Shown here: positions 10,447 through 21,660 of the stretch, piece by piece | How positions within the stretch are numbered: position 1 is the first letter of the stretch | Layout of the letters: every line of letters begins with the position of its first letter | NCBI GenBank assembly: GCA_036873755.1 | Contig: JAVTVY010020405.1 | Location: 1 to 64,000, forward strand | From: Hanleya hanleyi | Taxonomy: Eukaryota; Mollusca; Polyplacophora; Lepidopleurida; Hanleyidae | Reading direction: 5' to 3' | DNA length: 64,000 nt | Program-made: the position numbers and the translations under genes | Notes under the pieces: generated by a model | Told to the model about the DNA's origin: nothing | What the model saw: the letters and a program-made list of their open reading frames with translations, nothing else | Database searches by the model: none

Positions 10447-12020
10447 AAATCAAAGTACTTAACGTACTGATGTCGGGTTTACTTGCATCAGAGGAGTTTA
10501 TTAGTCCCATATTTGGGAAGAATGGTGGTGTTCGCTTGACATAGGGAATCGTCCTCAAGCTGTTCGGTTTGAAGGGCCAAACTTTCACTTTTATCAAAGG
10601 GATATGAAATGGACCATTTTGTACAGCCTTCATGCTGAATTATAAGACCTGAAATAATGAAGGACTGCAGATGCACGAACACGGATTTATGGCTCACTAA
10701 AGTTGGTAAGTTGGCTTATTTTCGTATTTTTAGGCACTTTTCGGTGCGGATTTTCTCTTGTTACAAAAATAGGACACCTTTAACCAAAACCAATTTTAGC
10801 TATTTTGACCAACAAATAAGTCTAAATATGATTTTGGTTAAAGGTGTCATAATTTTGCAACGAGAATTTTGGAGAGAAAATGTCGACTGTAAATGCACCG
10901 AAAAGTGCAAAATACGGCAGGTTTGAACCACTGTAAGTCTGGTTGTGTTTGTCTGTAGGTCTTGATTATTCTTTATCTTTATCTATTCAAATGGTCAATT
11001 TGGTGCTTTTTAGACAAAAATTAGCCCCACCAGCTGTGTGTATCAAAAACGCATTGAGGACGATTCCCTATCTAAAGTGAAGATCATCTTTGTGATCTTG
11101 CACTATATATGAATCATAACTTTTGTTGTAAGGTAGCTTACCAAAGATTGAAAAATGTTCAAAAATATTAAAATTCATATTCGTAATAATAATTCATAAA
11201 GTGCCATATAGTTATAGAACAACCTCAAGAATATGTGTGTAAAGTTTGTGTATCCTGTAATTTTTGTATGGCTCCGTAAAGGACCATCGCCGACATTGGA
11301 CAGATCCACATTTGTTTGGACAGATCCACATCCACGTTGCTGTCCTCTCACCGTGACGGGACAACCACAGTTATAATCATCCAGTCTCAGCCAATGTTCA
11401 CTAAATTTGCATTTTCCCGGCATCGGCAAAATTAGACCAAAGCTAAATTCCAAACCAACGAACAATGGCGACTGCAATTTGACCAGTTCAAATGGCGACT
11501 GTTCTGATACGTAAATTAGTACAGATGTCAAGAGCGTGAGCCAATCAGCTGTCGACATTATGACCTCGACCAATACACGTCACAGAATATGAATATTAAT
11601 TCAGCGGGAAACAGTCACGAGTTTAGTTCAACCAATGGACTACACAAAATATGTAAATGAGCTGTCTGACCTCGTTCCAATCTGGCGAAGGGTCACCAGC
11701 AAACACGTTTCACGGCTGTTTGGATTTTTATTCCGCAATAAATTTCGCTGAACTTCATAGAATAACTTAGCTTTTTCCACTCATTTTCCCGGACTCTGTA
11801 CATATATTTCCTCTGACTTTCCATGTCCTTTCAACGGAATTCCATTACTCTTAGCGCCTGGAATTGCATGGCTTGCGCGAGGCCTGTTGTGAATGCTGTA
11901 AGGGGCATCAAATGAGAACAGTCTCGGGCAGGAGATCAAAACTACACATGTGCAGAAGAAAAAAGAAAAACTGAAAAGTGATACTAATGTAGGGTTTACC
12001 CTTGGTAAACCCGACAAAAA
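10447..12020. repeat. Dispersed 1.57-kb repeat, copy 1 (inverted relative to copy 2)
   Basis: This segment is the reverse complement of 60,825-62,741 apart from small differences and a 341-bp insertion in the other copy. Both ends carry TGTCGGGTTTAC in opposite orientation, suggesting a mobile element with short inverted ends, although homology extends about 20 bases past the motif on one side. A further inverted pair (GGTGTC...AACCAAAA arms near 10,775 and 10,840) lies inside. No protein with recognisable domains is seen; the longest frame (11,175-11,573, minus) is conserved in both copies only because the DNA is. Confidence 0.7.
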
Positions 12021-14870
12021 TCGAATTGTATGTTTTTCCCCAATATTTATTAATATTCAGGTCTTTGTTTGATGTTCTTCCGTCTCGCTTAAGGCATGTT
12101 AAGTTAACAGTCAGAATAGCAAAGGATGAAAGCGTGATTAACTGAGTGCAGATTATCCAAATGATACCAGCTTTAGAAAAAATTAGCCGATGAGTTTGCG
12201 TTAGGATAAAAAAAAATATCCGTCATATATAGGCTATCCTAGTCATCAATGATAGTACTTTTACTATTAAGGGGCTTACCAAATGAATATAAAAGAAATC
12301 AGACAAAACTGATGTTGCCTAACAACCATGTAAGATGGCCTTCATCTGAAATGCCTTTTTTATAATTCTCCGCGCAAATTCGGCTGTGCATTGAAGTTAT
12401 ACCTCTCTGTTTTGTCTCTTTGTGCAAAATACATTGATTAGGTGATATAATATTGGCAGTTTAGTACGGGATATTATCACACCATATCTATATCATTTCT
12501 TGTGTACAAGGCATTGTATTATAGCATATAATAGAATTGTTTCTCTTGAAATATGTAGCCTTAATATGAGTCTTTCACACAAATTTATTATATAACTAGC
12601 AGTGAATTCTTGATGCGATTGGATGACTGGCCATCATATGCAGAAAGTTATATTTATTCTCTTATTAATTTTATTACATAATGTATAAATATTGATAATA
12701 TGTTTGTGTAAACAATTTGAAAACTTTGAAACCTCAAAACTCTCATCCAAACGCCATTTTTCTCTTATTGTCCGATTTCGCATGCGCCAATAAAACCAGC
12801 CCAGTCTGACTCTACATCATGGCAACTTGAATATGACACCCCATACGGCTCACGTTCACCATGCCAACTCACCTAGACCCCCAAAACGTCCACCCAGACC
12901 TTCATGACGAGTGCGCATCATGAATTTCCAACGAAAGTCATCCAACGCCTCCTACACCCCTCCCATCGTACGCCACAGTGTGAGACAGATTGAACAAATA
13001 CTCGCACCTTATAGTTCGTTACACGAAACAATTTGACTATAACTACCTCAAAAACTCCCGCCTAAAAGTCGTTCCTCTACAACAGTCCGACTTCTCTATG
13101 ATTTCACAGTCACGTGACATTTGACCTCTATGGTCAACCGGAAGTGACGTATTGACCGGAAGTTATCGGAGATTACCGAACATTACCGGAGTCGAAGAGA
13201 AAGCTGAATCGTGTCCCATTTTTCGCAGCGCCTGGAGTTGTCTCCACCTGTTTGACCTCCGGCACCGTCAGGGGGACGCTGCGAAAAATAGCACACAATT
13301 TGACTTTTTACTGATATTGCTCGGAAAAATAATGCAAATAAAAGCAAATTATGATTACCATTGCGTGATCGCTGTCGGCGACCCCAACCCCATCCACTCC
13401 ATCCCCATCCTCGAACATTGGACACAGGAATCCCTGAAAACAAGGAAATATTGCAGATTTGCGTACAAAAACACTTAAAATAGCATTCTAAAAGAGTCTA
13501 TATCTAGAAATTAGGCATATCCATATCCTTTCAGTTGAAGTTTGTGGAAGTAAAATATATTTGTCCTCAATGACTGGACATATGTACACGGAAAGAGTGG
13601 GCACGGAAAGCACTCAAAGAGAGGGTCCATGGGCTGCCTAGGTCCCAGGAGCTCTTGATTTCTAGAAGGCTGGAGACACGTTCTGGCCAATTTTCGACAA
13701 ATAAAATCGCCGCAAATCAGTTGTATTTTTGGTTGTTTCTTTTTCTGTGGAGATCCCCGGAAAATGAAATGGCGCGTTCCCAGATGGCGCATTTTGACAG
13801 CATAATTCCGATTTTCGGGTATTGTATTTTTTAGGGGGGGGGGGGAATTAAATAAATAAAAAGAAAAAGTAAATAAATATAATAAAATAGGTGTTTAAAG
13901 TGGAACTTATACTTCCCTGGTTTATGGTCAGTCCTGGGATTTGTTGATACCTAAGTTTAGTAAACGATGTTTTGACTTCGAACACTTCTATTTGGTGATA
14001 TATGTAGAGATACTTCTCCCCCCCTCCCCCCCGCCCCCATTGGGCTCGGGGTATTTTTTAAATTTAGATGTAAAATTTTGACTTCTGGTGTTCGACCCGG
14101 AACTCAGTCTCGACTCTCATGTTTTGGTTAGCGTCGCGGCCTCCTGTCCACTTGTTAAAACCTCGTAAGACTTACGCAAACTGCCCTCCCAGAAAATTGT
14201 CGAACCTACAAACGCAAAACGCTGCTTTCCTTTCTGCAGTATTCTGACAGTAGGATTACGGTACAGTGCATTGCATACCCTAATTCCAGGAACAATTGAT
14301 GCATTTGTCCCGACTACCCTTGCAACCAGACTTAGTATTGGAGTAAATGATGAATTTCACATTTCACAAATCGATTTCCATTCGATTAAGAAGAATTTTC
14401 AATTTATCTGTAACTAAGTGGGCTCTATTGTATACCATTTGTCATTCTCTCCGGAAAACCATCAAAACTATAGTCTAGTTTTTATTATTTGTTATCTGCT
14501 CAAGTATAGAGAATGTCTGACGTCGAAAATTAAGAAGTCCTATGGAAGATGGTGAACCTGTAATACACCCTACATTATCTGCCGTCGATGTTCTCAATAA
14601 CAGCATTAGAAGATTAACGCACTGCGATCAGAAAAATGTGGTACTTTTCACCGTCTGCAAGTATTCTATCTCGGTAACCGTTGGGAATATTTACATGCGG
14701 TGAACGTCATCTTACTCAGAATTGTGAGAACTTTCTTCTCTCTTAAAAGTGACCATATACCGTTAGGGTTCCCCTTTAAAGGTTTTATTTTCTTCACATC
14801 ATATCATATCACACTTTGAGGACCTCAAGGGAGACCAGATTTTACCTGATTGTGAAATAAAGATATTATT
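12021..14870. other. Gene-poor stretch with low-complexity runs
   Basis: No gene is supported here. The first kilobase is AT-rich. Near 12,835-13,000 there is a degraded copy of the Polinton terminal repeat (ACCTAGACCCCCAAAACGTCCAC, then GTGCGCATCATG). Near 13,090-13,190 lie several CACGTGAC and CCGGAAGT motifs. Poly-G (13,838-13,846) and C-rich runs (14,018-14,040) are simple sequence. Confidence 0.5.
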
Positions 14871-14874
14871 ATGA

Positions 14875-15156
14875 TTGTAATGTTGCAGGTTGAAAGGTGC
14901 CAATGAGACAAAACAGAAGTCTAGTGCTGAATGTTGGAAGTTGCTATATTAAGACAAAATACAAGTTAATATTGCAGATTGGAAGTTACCAGTGAAACAA
15001 AATTCACGTTAATATTGCAGATTGCAAGTTGCCAGTAAAACAAAATGCAATTTAATATCACAGGTTGGAAGTTGCCTAAAAGAGACAAGGTAAGTTAATG
15101 TTGCAGGTTGGAAGTTGAAAATAAGACAAAATGCAAGTTATTATTGCAGTGAGGAA
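14875..15156. repeat. Host minisatellite, unit about 44 bp, left flank of element A
   Basis: About six imperfect tandem units of the form TTAATATTGCAGGTTGGAAGTTGCCAGTAAGACAAAATGCAAG. It ends in GAGGAA (15,151-15,156), which is the left copy of the target duplication of element A. The same array resumes right of element A at 30,735-31,080. Confidence 0.8.
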
Positions 15157-16325
15157 AGTAGTAGGGTCTACCCTTATTCGGTCGAATTTCACCCGGATGT
15201 AATGACGTCACGGGGAGGCTTTGAGGAGGAACTTGGTCACGTGGCGATCACGTGATCAAGCCATGTACTGACCTGTCTAGGCTATAGTTCCGGCAATCTT
15301 TGCCCTCGAATTCATCCGCGGTGATGCGGTCTGGTGGTGATGCGGTCTGCCTCCGCGGACAGAAAGTAGTCCCATGGGTTGACTTCCAATGTTAATGTAT
15401 ACTGGGAATACCTAAATAGACGTTTTGTGACCGAGGTGGGTCCCTAGTGGACCGATGGGGTCGAGTGAGGTATCAAAGTGAAGCATTCGTGAAGGGGCAT
15501 CTGATGGGCTGGGTGTGGGATTGAAATATCGGCATTCTGCGCATGCGCGGTGGCCAAAGTGTATGGAAATAGACGTTTTGGGATCTAGGGGAGCCTCTAA
15601 TGGGCCGATGGAGTTGTATGATGTATCCATGTGAAGCCTAGGTGAAGGGGCATCTGACTGGACTAGCGGCTCGGGCGTTGTCACCATTCTGCGCATGCGC
15701 GGTGGCCAAAGGGTATGGAAATAGACGTTTTGGGATCTAGGGGAGCCTCTAATGGGCCGATGGAGTTGTATGATGTATCCATGTGAAGCCTAGGTGAAGG
15801 GGCATCTGACTGGACTAGCGGCTCGGGCGTTGTCACCATTCTGCGCATGCGCGGAGGCCAAAGGGTATGGAAATAGACGTTTTGGGTTCTAGGGGAGCCT
15901 CTAATGGGCCGATGGAGTTGTATGAGGTATCCATGCGAAGCCTATGTGAGGGGGCATCTGACTGGACTAGTGGCTCGGGCGTTGTCACCATTCTGCGCAT
16001 GCGCGGTGGCCAAAGAGTATGAAAATAGACGTTTTGGGGCCGAGAAGAGCCCCTAATGGGCCGATGGAGTTGTATGAGGTATCCATGTGAAGCCTATGCG
16101 AAGGGGCATCTGACTGGACTAGTGGCTCGAGCGTTGTCACCATTCTACGCATGCGCGATGGCCAAAGGGTATGGAAATAGACGTTTTTGGATCTAGGGGA
16201 GTCCCTAATGGGCCGATGGAGTTGTATGAGGTATCCATGTGCAGCCTATGTGAAGGGGCATCCAGTCATGGGTGGGTGCATGTAAAAATTTTCCTGAAAA
16301 AAAACGCGGAACACGGACTTTATCG
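15157..16325. repeat. Left terminal inverted repeat of element A
   Basis: From the outside in, the TIR has a unique terminal part of about 250 bases, then five to six tandem units of about 152 bp, then the ATGTAAAAATTTTCCTG plus A-run plus CGGACTTTATC module. The terminal part contains TGACGTCA (15,203), GATCACGTGATC and the 17-bp CATGTACTGACCTGTCT motif (15,262-15,278). It is inverted relative to 29,116-30,734. Unit number differs between the two sides, so the satellites change by unequal exchange. Confidence 0.9.
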
Positions 16326-17040
16326 AAAAATCCGGGAAAATGCCTATATGGGGTTTGGGGGGTATATAGGTCGCCGGGCTTAACGGGGCTTGCCTATCAA
16401 TAGAGTTATCTCCCCCTAGTTCCAGGGTGGGTGTATGTAAAATTTTTGCTGAAAAAATACGGAACACGGACTTTATCCTAAATTACGGGAAAATGCCTAT
16501 ATGGGGTATGGGGGGTATAGCACCATCCTGGGAAACCTACTTCTCGACATTTGCGGTATGGTTGTTTGGTGTGGTTTTCTTAGTCTCTTCAAGACAAACA
16601 CGATAGGAAATTTTTGGAAAAAGTTCAGGGAGACCCATATACTCCCATACTAGGGGTATAGGACCAATGTTTGCCCCACTGGGAAACCTACTTCTAGACA
16701 TTTGCGGTATGGTTGTTTGGATTTGTTTTCTTAGTCTCGTCAAGACAAACATGATAGGAAGTGTTGCGGAGCGAATCGTTGAAATTTTAGAAAAAAGTTC
16801 AGGGAGACCCATATAGTCCCATACTGGGGGTATAGGACCAATGTTTGTCCCACTGGGAAACCTACTTCTATACATTTGCGGTATGGTTGTTTGGATTTGT
16901 TTTCTTAGTCTCGTCAAGACAAACATGATAGGAAGTGTCCCGGCACGAAACGGTGAAATTTTTGAAAAAGTCACCGAGGCCTGGGTAGGCCCATAGGCCT
17001 ATACTGCATGGCTATGGGTGTATAGGTCCATACGGGGTGG
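16326..17040. repeat. Second tandem repeat inside element A (about 160-bp units)
   Basis: A second copy of the CGGACTTTATC module (16,430-16,520) is followed by three units beginning GGGAAACCTACTTCT and containing CATTTGCGGTATGGTTGTTTGG and TCAAGACAAACA (about 16,527, 16,676 and 16,855). It is not part of the right TIR. The partial match in element C near 1,890-2,040 shows it belongs to the element. No coding potential is convincing. Confidence 0.7.
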
Positions 17041-17650
17041 ACGTTTTGGGATCTAGATGGGCCACTAATGGTCCGATGGGGTCGAGTGAGGTATCAATGT
17101 GAAGCTCTCATGCAGGAGCACTTGACTACACTAATGGTTCGTACGTTGTCAATATTCTGCGCATGCGCAGCCTGGCCGTAGTATAGAAAGCAGGCATTTT
17201 TGGAGGTGTGTGTGTGGGTGTGTTTTGGTTAGAGATGGGCTATTCACGGTTCGAACGGGTCGTGTGAGGTATCCATGTGAAGCCTATGTGAGGGGGCATC
17301 TGATGGCGTGGATGTGGGGTAGAAATAGGGTCATTCTGCGCATGCGCAGCCTGGACGTAGTATAGAAAGCAGGCATTTTGGGGGGTGTGTGTGGGTGTGT
17401 TTGGGTTAGAGATGGGCTATTCACGGTTCGAATGGGTCGTGTGAAGTATCCGTGTGAAGCATTCGTGAAGGCGCATCTGATGGACTGGGTGTGGGGTTGA
17501 AATATCGTCATTCTGCGCATGCGCGGAAGACCAAGGGTATGGAAATAGACGTGTTGGGGTCTAGGTGGGCCACGAAGGGTCCGATGGAGTCGACTGAGGT
17601 ATCCATGTGAATCCTAGGTGGGGGAGCATCCACCTGGACTAACATTCACG
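17041..17650. repeat. Inner set of NRF-1-core repeat units, element A
   Basis: Four diverged units of about 150-180 bp, each with a CTGCGCATGCGC palindrome (near 17,157, 17,336 and 17,514), the ACGTTTTGGG or GCAGGCATTTT box, and the GAGGTATC...GTGAAGC box. Two units carry a GTGTGTGGGTGTGTTT insertion. They separate the outer TIR from the GC-rich block. Confidence 0.75.
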
Positions 17651-18200
17651 TGGTTTGGTGGGTCTGCGCAAGTGTGTGACGTCACTTCCGGTTTTTCAGA
17701 ATGCTCAAACACTACCTCCAACTTTACCGGCCCGGCCCGGTCCGCCCCGGCCGCAGCGCGTGCGCGCGCGCGGGGATGATCTGATGCCGCAGCGCGCGCG
17801 CGCGTCATCACCGGAAGTGCGCGGATGCATGTCGGGTCAAAAGGTCAAAGGTCACATCCAGGTCAAAAGGTCTCCCTTTTCGCAAGGTTCGGCGACAATG
17901 TTGCGGCATCGATATACAGAGCTTGAACCCAAAAATGGGATTGTAAATTAGCCTGGGAAGGATGGGCAGTTCCATTTGGACCAATCAGCGGTCGAGAAAA
18001 AGAGCCAATGAGCGATCGATAAAAGAACCAATGGACGGGTACTAGGTACACGTCTGCGCCTACATCCGGGTACTAGGATGCATTCGCCTACGTCCGCGCC
18101 TACATCCGGGTTCTTCTCAACACACGGGTTTCCCAGTGGATTTTTCCCGTCTTCCATCTGGGTACTGTGGTTTTACATCCGGGTTCTCATCTTACATCCG
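17651..18200. promoter_or_regulatory. GC-rich CpG block beside capsid genes (element A)
   Basis: The block contains CACTTCCGG ETS-like sites, a GGCCCGGCCCGG/GCGCGCGCG island (17,728-17,806), the half-site series AAAGGTCAAAGGTCACATCCAGGTCAA, CCAAT boxes (near 17,978, 18,003 and 18,027), and direct repeats of CTACATCCGGGTACTAGG. It is the reverse complement of 1,000-1,440 in element C. From 18,200 to 18,500 I see only AT-rich sequence. A promoter role is inferred from composition and position. Confidence 0.55.
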
Positions 18201-18514
18201 GGTTTTTCCATATTTAAAGATACATAGAACTTATAGTAATAAACTTAATCTATACGTGTTGGACGAGTCTTCACTCACCGTCTTCCTTTACACGCACCTC
18301 AATGAAATGCCCGCTCCAAACCTAGACCAAAACACGTACTTGGTCTGTGGGCTGATTTCATTGGCTCTCTATTTTACTATAGTGCTCTTGCATTCTAACA
18401 TTGATGGGTTACATTTTGGCCGCATCCTACACCACTGATTTCAGTTTGACTGAATCTCCACATTGAGCATTTATGCATTATGAATAAAACACACAAGACA
18501 GGGTTTTTTGGTGA

Positions 18515-18680
18515 GATCTCATTTTTTTTATTCAGTGAACAACAACAACGTGAGAACAACCACGTGAAAACTGAAGCCCAGAACAAGGGGCTTGTACATT
18601 GAAAGAACTGAAGCTCAGAACAGGGGGCTTGTACATTGAAAGAACTTAAGCCCAAAACGGGGCTTGTACATTGAAATGAT
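18515..18680 (-). promoter_or_regulatory. 3' tandem hairpins and poly(A) signal after protease (element A)
   Basis: On the minus strand three AAGCCC...GGGCTT hairpin units follow one another at the protease stop, then an AATAAAAAAAATGAG poly(A) signal candidate near 18,523-18,536. The layout equals that in element C, so it was present in the ancestor of both elements. Confidence 0.65.
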
Positions 18681-19119
18681 GGGCGGCCCAGTCATATACG
18701 AGTACATCGCGGTCCTCGGCCTTGGGGTACTCGTCAAACATCTGTACGATGGTAGATAAGGTCCTTCCCCGGCATCGATGGTACAGGTAAAACAAGCAAT
18801 ATTGTCCGCACACGCTACTGGTCAGGCTTTGCAACGTTTGACTGTTCCAACACCACGTCTCTGTACCTTGATCCATGAAGTCTGTTAAATCGGGATGGAG
18901 GGGTGGTAGGCCGTACGGGTCAAAGTATTCGCCCTGCTGTTCTGTCAAGTACACGGCCACCCAATGTTCACCGGGCCGATCCATCGGGTCCGTGTTGAGA
19001 ACGTATGCAGCAGGATACACACGGTCTAATGGGAACACATCTCGGGCGAACACCCCTTGAAAGACCATACGTGTCTCTGGGTCATTCTCCAGCACGGTGG
19101 TTATCTGGTCTGTATCCAT
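18646..19119 (-). CDS. Adenain-like cysteine protease (element A), intact
   Basis: The ATG at 19,119 (MDTDQ) gives 157 residues. I chose it over upstream codons because the MCP stop lies two bases before it. The protein is a C5-family protease that in adenoviruses cleaves capsid precursors. The expected pieces are present: GEHWVAVYL with the catalytic His, EYFDPYG with the acidic residue, the Gln in LQSLTSSV and the nucleophile Cys in SSVCGQYC. Length is somewhat below the roughly 200 residues of adenovirus protease. It is the only unbroken protease of the three in the window. The C-terminus runs into the tandem hairpin repeat. Confidence 0.9.
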   Translation of the reverse strand: MDTDQITTVLENDPETRMVFQGVFARDVFPLDRVYPAAYVLNTDPMDRPGEHWVAVYLTEQQGEYFDPYGLPPLHPDLTDFMDQGTETWCWNSQTLQSLTSSVCGQYCLFYLYHRCRGRTLSTIVQMFDEYPKAEDRDVLVYDWAAHHFNVQAPFWA

Positions 19120-19120
19120 G

Positions 19121-20431
19121 TTAGGTGGAGAAGTCACACAGGACGTTGCGCGCCTTGTCCACTTGAATGATGTTGTCAAACTCGGCGTAGTAGATCACAT
19201 TGACGGTGGTCCCCAGGGCTCGTGCAAAGTGGGTTTCCAACCGTAAATTGCCTTGCTTGGCCAGGGCCAGCTGATGGTCGTTCTCTAAGGTAGGGGTCAG
19301 ATCGAAACAGAACAACGTGTATCCGTTCGCGTAGTCCTCCCGACTGATCAAATTCCCTTCGTCCTGGTTGATTTGACCGGTGGCTGTAAACAGGCTCTGA
19401 TAGGCTCGAATGAAATTCCTGCGCCCAAAGTTCGGTGTTAAGGCCGTGGCTGGCACCTGTTGTCCATCCACATGCAGGGCCACAAAATTGATGCCGAAAT
19501 ATTTAAAGTCAAACGGATTCTCTGGGTAGGCTCCGCTGAAACTGGTATTTTCCACACAGGCCAGGATCAATCGCTTGGGTAGTTCCCCCAGGAAGAGGTT
19601 TTCTTTGTTGGCGCTCATATTTCCAGCAGACACAGAGAACACTTTGGTTTGTACACGTCGGATAGGGTACTGGGCTGGTTTTGTTTCCAAGGCTTTCATG
19701 TATCCCAATTGAACGGCTGGATTCGGTTTCACTTTTCGGACATACAGGACTGCGTCTTGGATGACAATCTTATAGTCAGCTGCATGCCCCTCTACGTTAG
19801 CGGCCATCAAGGCGAAGGTCGGAGGCGCCCGTATCAGTCGGATTTTGATGGGGATCTTGTTCAAGAGGTACCGGTCTTGCATGAACATGTCTGCGTGTAG
19901 TCAACCCATGAGATCCACCGAGGTACCGTTCGCAGTGAAAGCCTTCCGTTTGTTATATCCCACATTGTCCACCGTGTCCATGTGCTCGGGTGTGTCCTGG
20001 TAGAATAAAGCGGCTGTCAGCTGAGATTTTTTAGCCTCTCGGCCATACGACAACAGTGTCTCGATGTAGGCTCGATAGGGGTACGTGTTGGTCGAGTCAC
20101 TGATGAGTTTGTCGCTGAGAAACATATCCACCTGTTGAAACATCGAGTGCAGCCAGAGATTCGTCGGGCCTACCGTTGCAGCTTGGATGATTCTGGTGCC
20201 ATCCCCATTGACCACCTTGGCTTTCACATACAAGTATGTATGGGCTAAATCCGCATAGGCCGTATCTGCATTACTGATGGTGAACTCGATGGGCCCTGTT
20301 TCGTTGATGCTGGAGAGCGGGAGATGCTCCACCCATAATCCTTGTTCGGCACTGGTCTGTGTGGGCGGCACGGTCCTCAAATCAAATTCACTGTTGGTGG
20401 AGGGGCAGGACTCGGCGTGGATCAAGGACAT
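19121..20431 (-). pseudogene. Polinton major capsid protein (element A), nonsense codon
   Basis: The frame starts at the ATG at 20,431 (MSLIHAESCPSTNSEFDL) and is 436 codons long, matching the invertebrate F54H12.2-like family, the double-jelly-roll major capsid protein of Polintons and adintoviruses. A TGA interrupts it at about codon 177 (19,901-19,903). Element B has CGA at this place, so this is a C-to-T change at a CpG. Downstream the frame stays open to a TAA at 19,121. The gene lies three bases after the pVI-like stop and one base before the protease start, so it was part of one structural cluster. Confidence 0.9.
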
Positions 20432-20434
20432 GTT

Positions 20435-20839
20435 TTAAGAAAAGATATCCTGGGTCTTCGATGTGCGTCGTCGCTTTGTCGGTCGTCGACTGGGGCGTGT
20501 TCTCGGTGGTGCAGCTCTTTTATTCCCTACGGTGCGTTGTGCTTTGGCCACCAAGACGCCTCCCGCTTCTTTGGCCCGCCGTTTCAAGGCTACTTTGGGT
20601 GCCGTACCCCCCCCAACACATCACCGGCCACTTGCAGTCCACTGCGTACCGCTTGCTTGCCGATTGCTTTCACGCCGCGTCACCAAGGGCAGGAACGTTT
20701 TGACGATGCTCCCGAGTATGTTCCCCAGTCCATGTCCTCGTTGCATGCGTGCACCACTAAAGACCGGAAAGCCACCCCCGGCCTGTTGGGCATAATAGTC
20801 CATATAGCTGCGTGCATCGCACTCGTAAGGTACTTTCAT
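20435..20839 (-). pseudogene. Basic pVI-like minor capsid/core protein (element A), frameshifted
   Basis: The ATG at 20,839 overlaps the penton-like stop (TAATG). The N-terminal 55 or so residues carry YYAQQAGGGFPVF and RMQRGHGLGNILGS, a Gly-rich block recurring in adintovirus-type elements. One base is missing near 20,690 compared with element D, so the frame changes; the remaining DNA in the other frame reads as a very basic, Arg- and Lys-rich tail ending just before the MCP start. Composition fits a DNA-binding or pVI/core-type virion protein. The name is by analogy only. Confidence 0.65.
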
Positions 20840-21627
20840 TATGCAAAGTGGGGAGCACGTGCTTGTCGAAAATGAAGTGTCAGCACCACTTTTCCTCGTT
20901 CGAATGCCACCGGTCGTCCCGTGTCATCTCTTATATCCACCGTGATCGTGTTGATGTCGGTTTGTCGTACGGACAGGTAGATCATGTGGGTGAAACTGTG
21001 GGTGACTTGATCTCCATACGTCTTTTTAATGGGGACCACCCGTAACAGAGGTGTGTTGATATCGCCCACGATGTGGTTGTCCATCACGTCCGAGTAGACG
21101 TAGAGTCCGTACACACCCGACTTCATATCCATCGGGATCTCGCCTTGGTGGGCGGTGGGACCAGCGAACGTCAGTAGATCGAAACCCAGCATTTGCTGTA
21201 GGATAGGACTCAGTACGACACTCGCGTTGGCGGTGACGATAAGCTGTGGCTTGTCGTTGTGTGCGTTGTAATCGAAGTCCACGTGATTCTTGAAGGGAAA
21301 GGATTTGATGGGTTTCGAAGTATTCGTGACCTCCCGTAGAGCCTTATAATGCAACAGTCTTGTCAGCCCACCCATGAACTCCTTGGGAGTATCGTATTGG
21401 CCTTCGGGGCGGGTGAGTCGGGTGTTTTTGCCTTCGTAGGTCACCTCGTACCACACTTCATTGGCTCGCACGTTGTACCACGAGTAAGGGTATTGGATAT
21501 CCACGAGGCCACATTCCCATCGTCCAGGTAAATGCAACGGTTGCGGTAACTGGGTCACGTACTTGGCCACGGTGTTGTCAGGAAACACATCCAGCGAACT
21601 GTTACTGGGTAGGAAGAGGTAAAACAT
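20839..21627 (-). CDS. Penton-like minor capsid protein (element A)
   Basis: 262 residues from the ATG at 21,627 (MFYLFLPSNSSLDVFPDN). The opening resembles a family conserved beside the MCP in adintovirus-like elements of invertebrates, with the motifs WECGLVDIQYPYSWYN near residues 38-53 and VRQTDINTITVDIRDDTGRP near the C-terminus. It is probably the single-jelly-roll penton or minor capsid protein; that assignment rests on position and family recall, not on a visible catalytic motif. Its TAA stop overlaps the next ATG. The frame is open, while the copy in element B carries a nonsense codon and a deletion. Confidence 0.72.
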   Translation of the reverse strand: MFYLFLPSNSSLDVFPDNTVAKYVTQLPQPLHLPGRWECGLVDIQYPYSWYNVRANEVWYEVTYEGKNTRLTRPEGQYDTPKEFMGGLTRLLHYKALREVTNTSKPIKSFPFKNHVDFDYNAHNDKPQLIVTANASVVLSPILQQMLGFDLLTFAGPTAHQGEIPMDMKSGVYGLYVYSDVMDNHIVGDINTPLLRVVPIKKTYGDQVTHSFTHMIYLSVRQTDINTITVDIRDDTGRPVAFERGKVVLTLHFRQARAPHFA

Positions 21628-21660
21628 GGCGACTGAGTTGTCCTGCTGTTGCTGTTGGTT

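Noticed and set aside
11175..11573. 132-codon minus frame conserved at 61,273-61,617
   Set aside because: Conservation equals that of the surrounding 1.57-kb repeat, the second copy is frameshifted, and no domain is recognisable.
15400..16260. CRISPR-like array
   Set aside because: Regular spacing is present, but the whole unit is repeated rather than short repeats with unique spacers, and the context is a eukaryotic transposon.
20342..20875. Long plus-strand frames (177, 114 and 110 codons) opposite the pVI-like gene
   Set aside because: They are antisense to the minus-strand capsid cluster, have no start context or domain, and arise from the GC-rich basic coding sequence.
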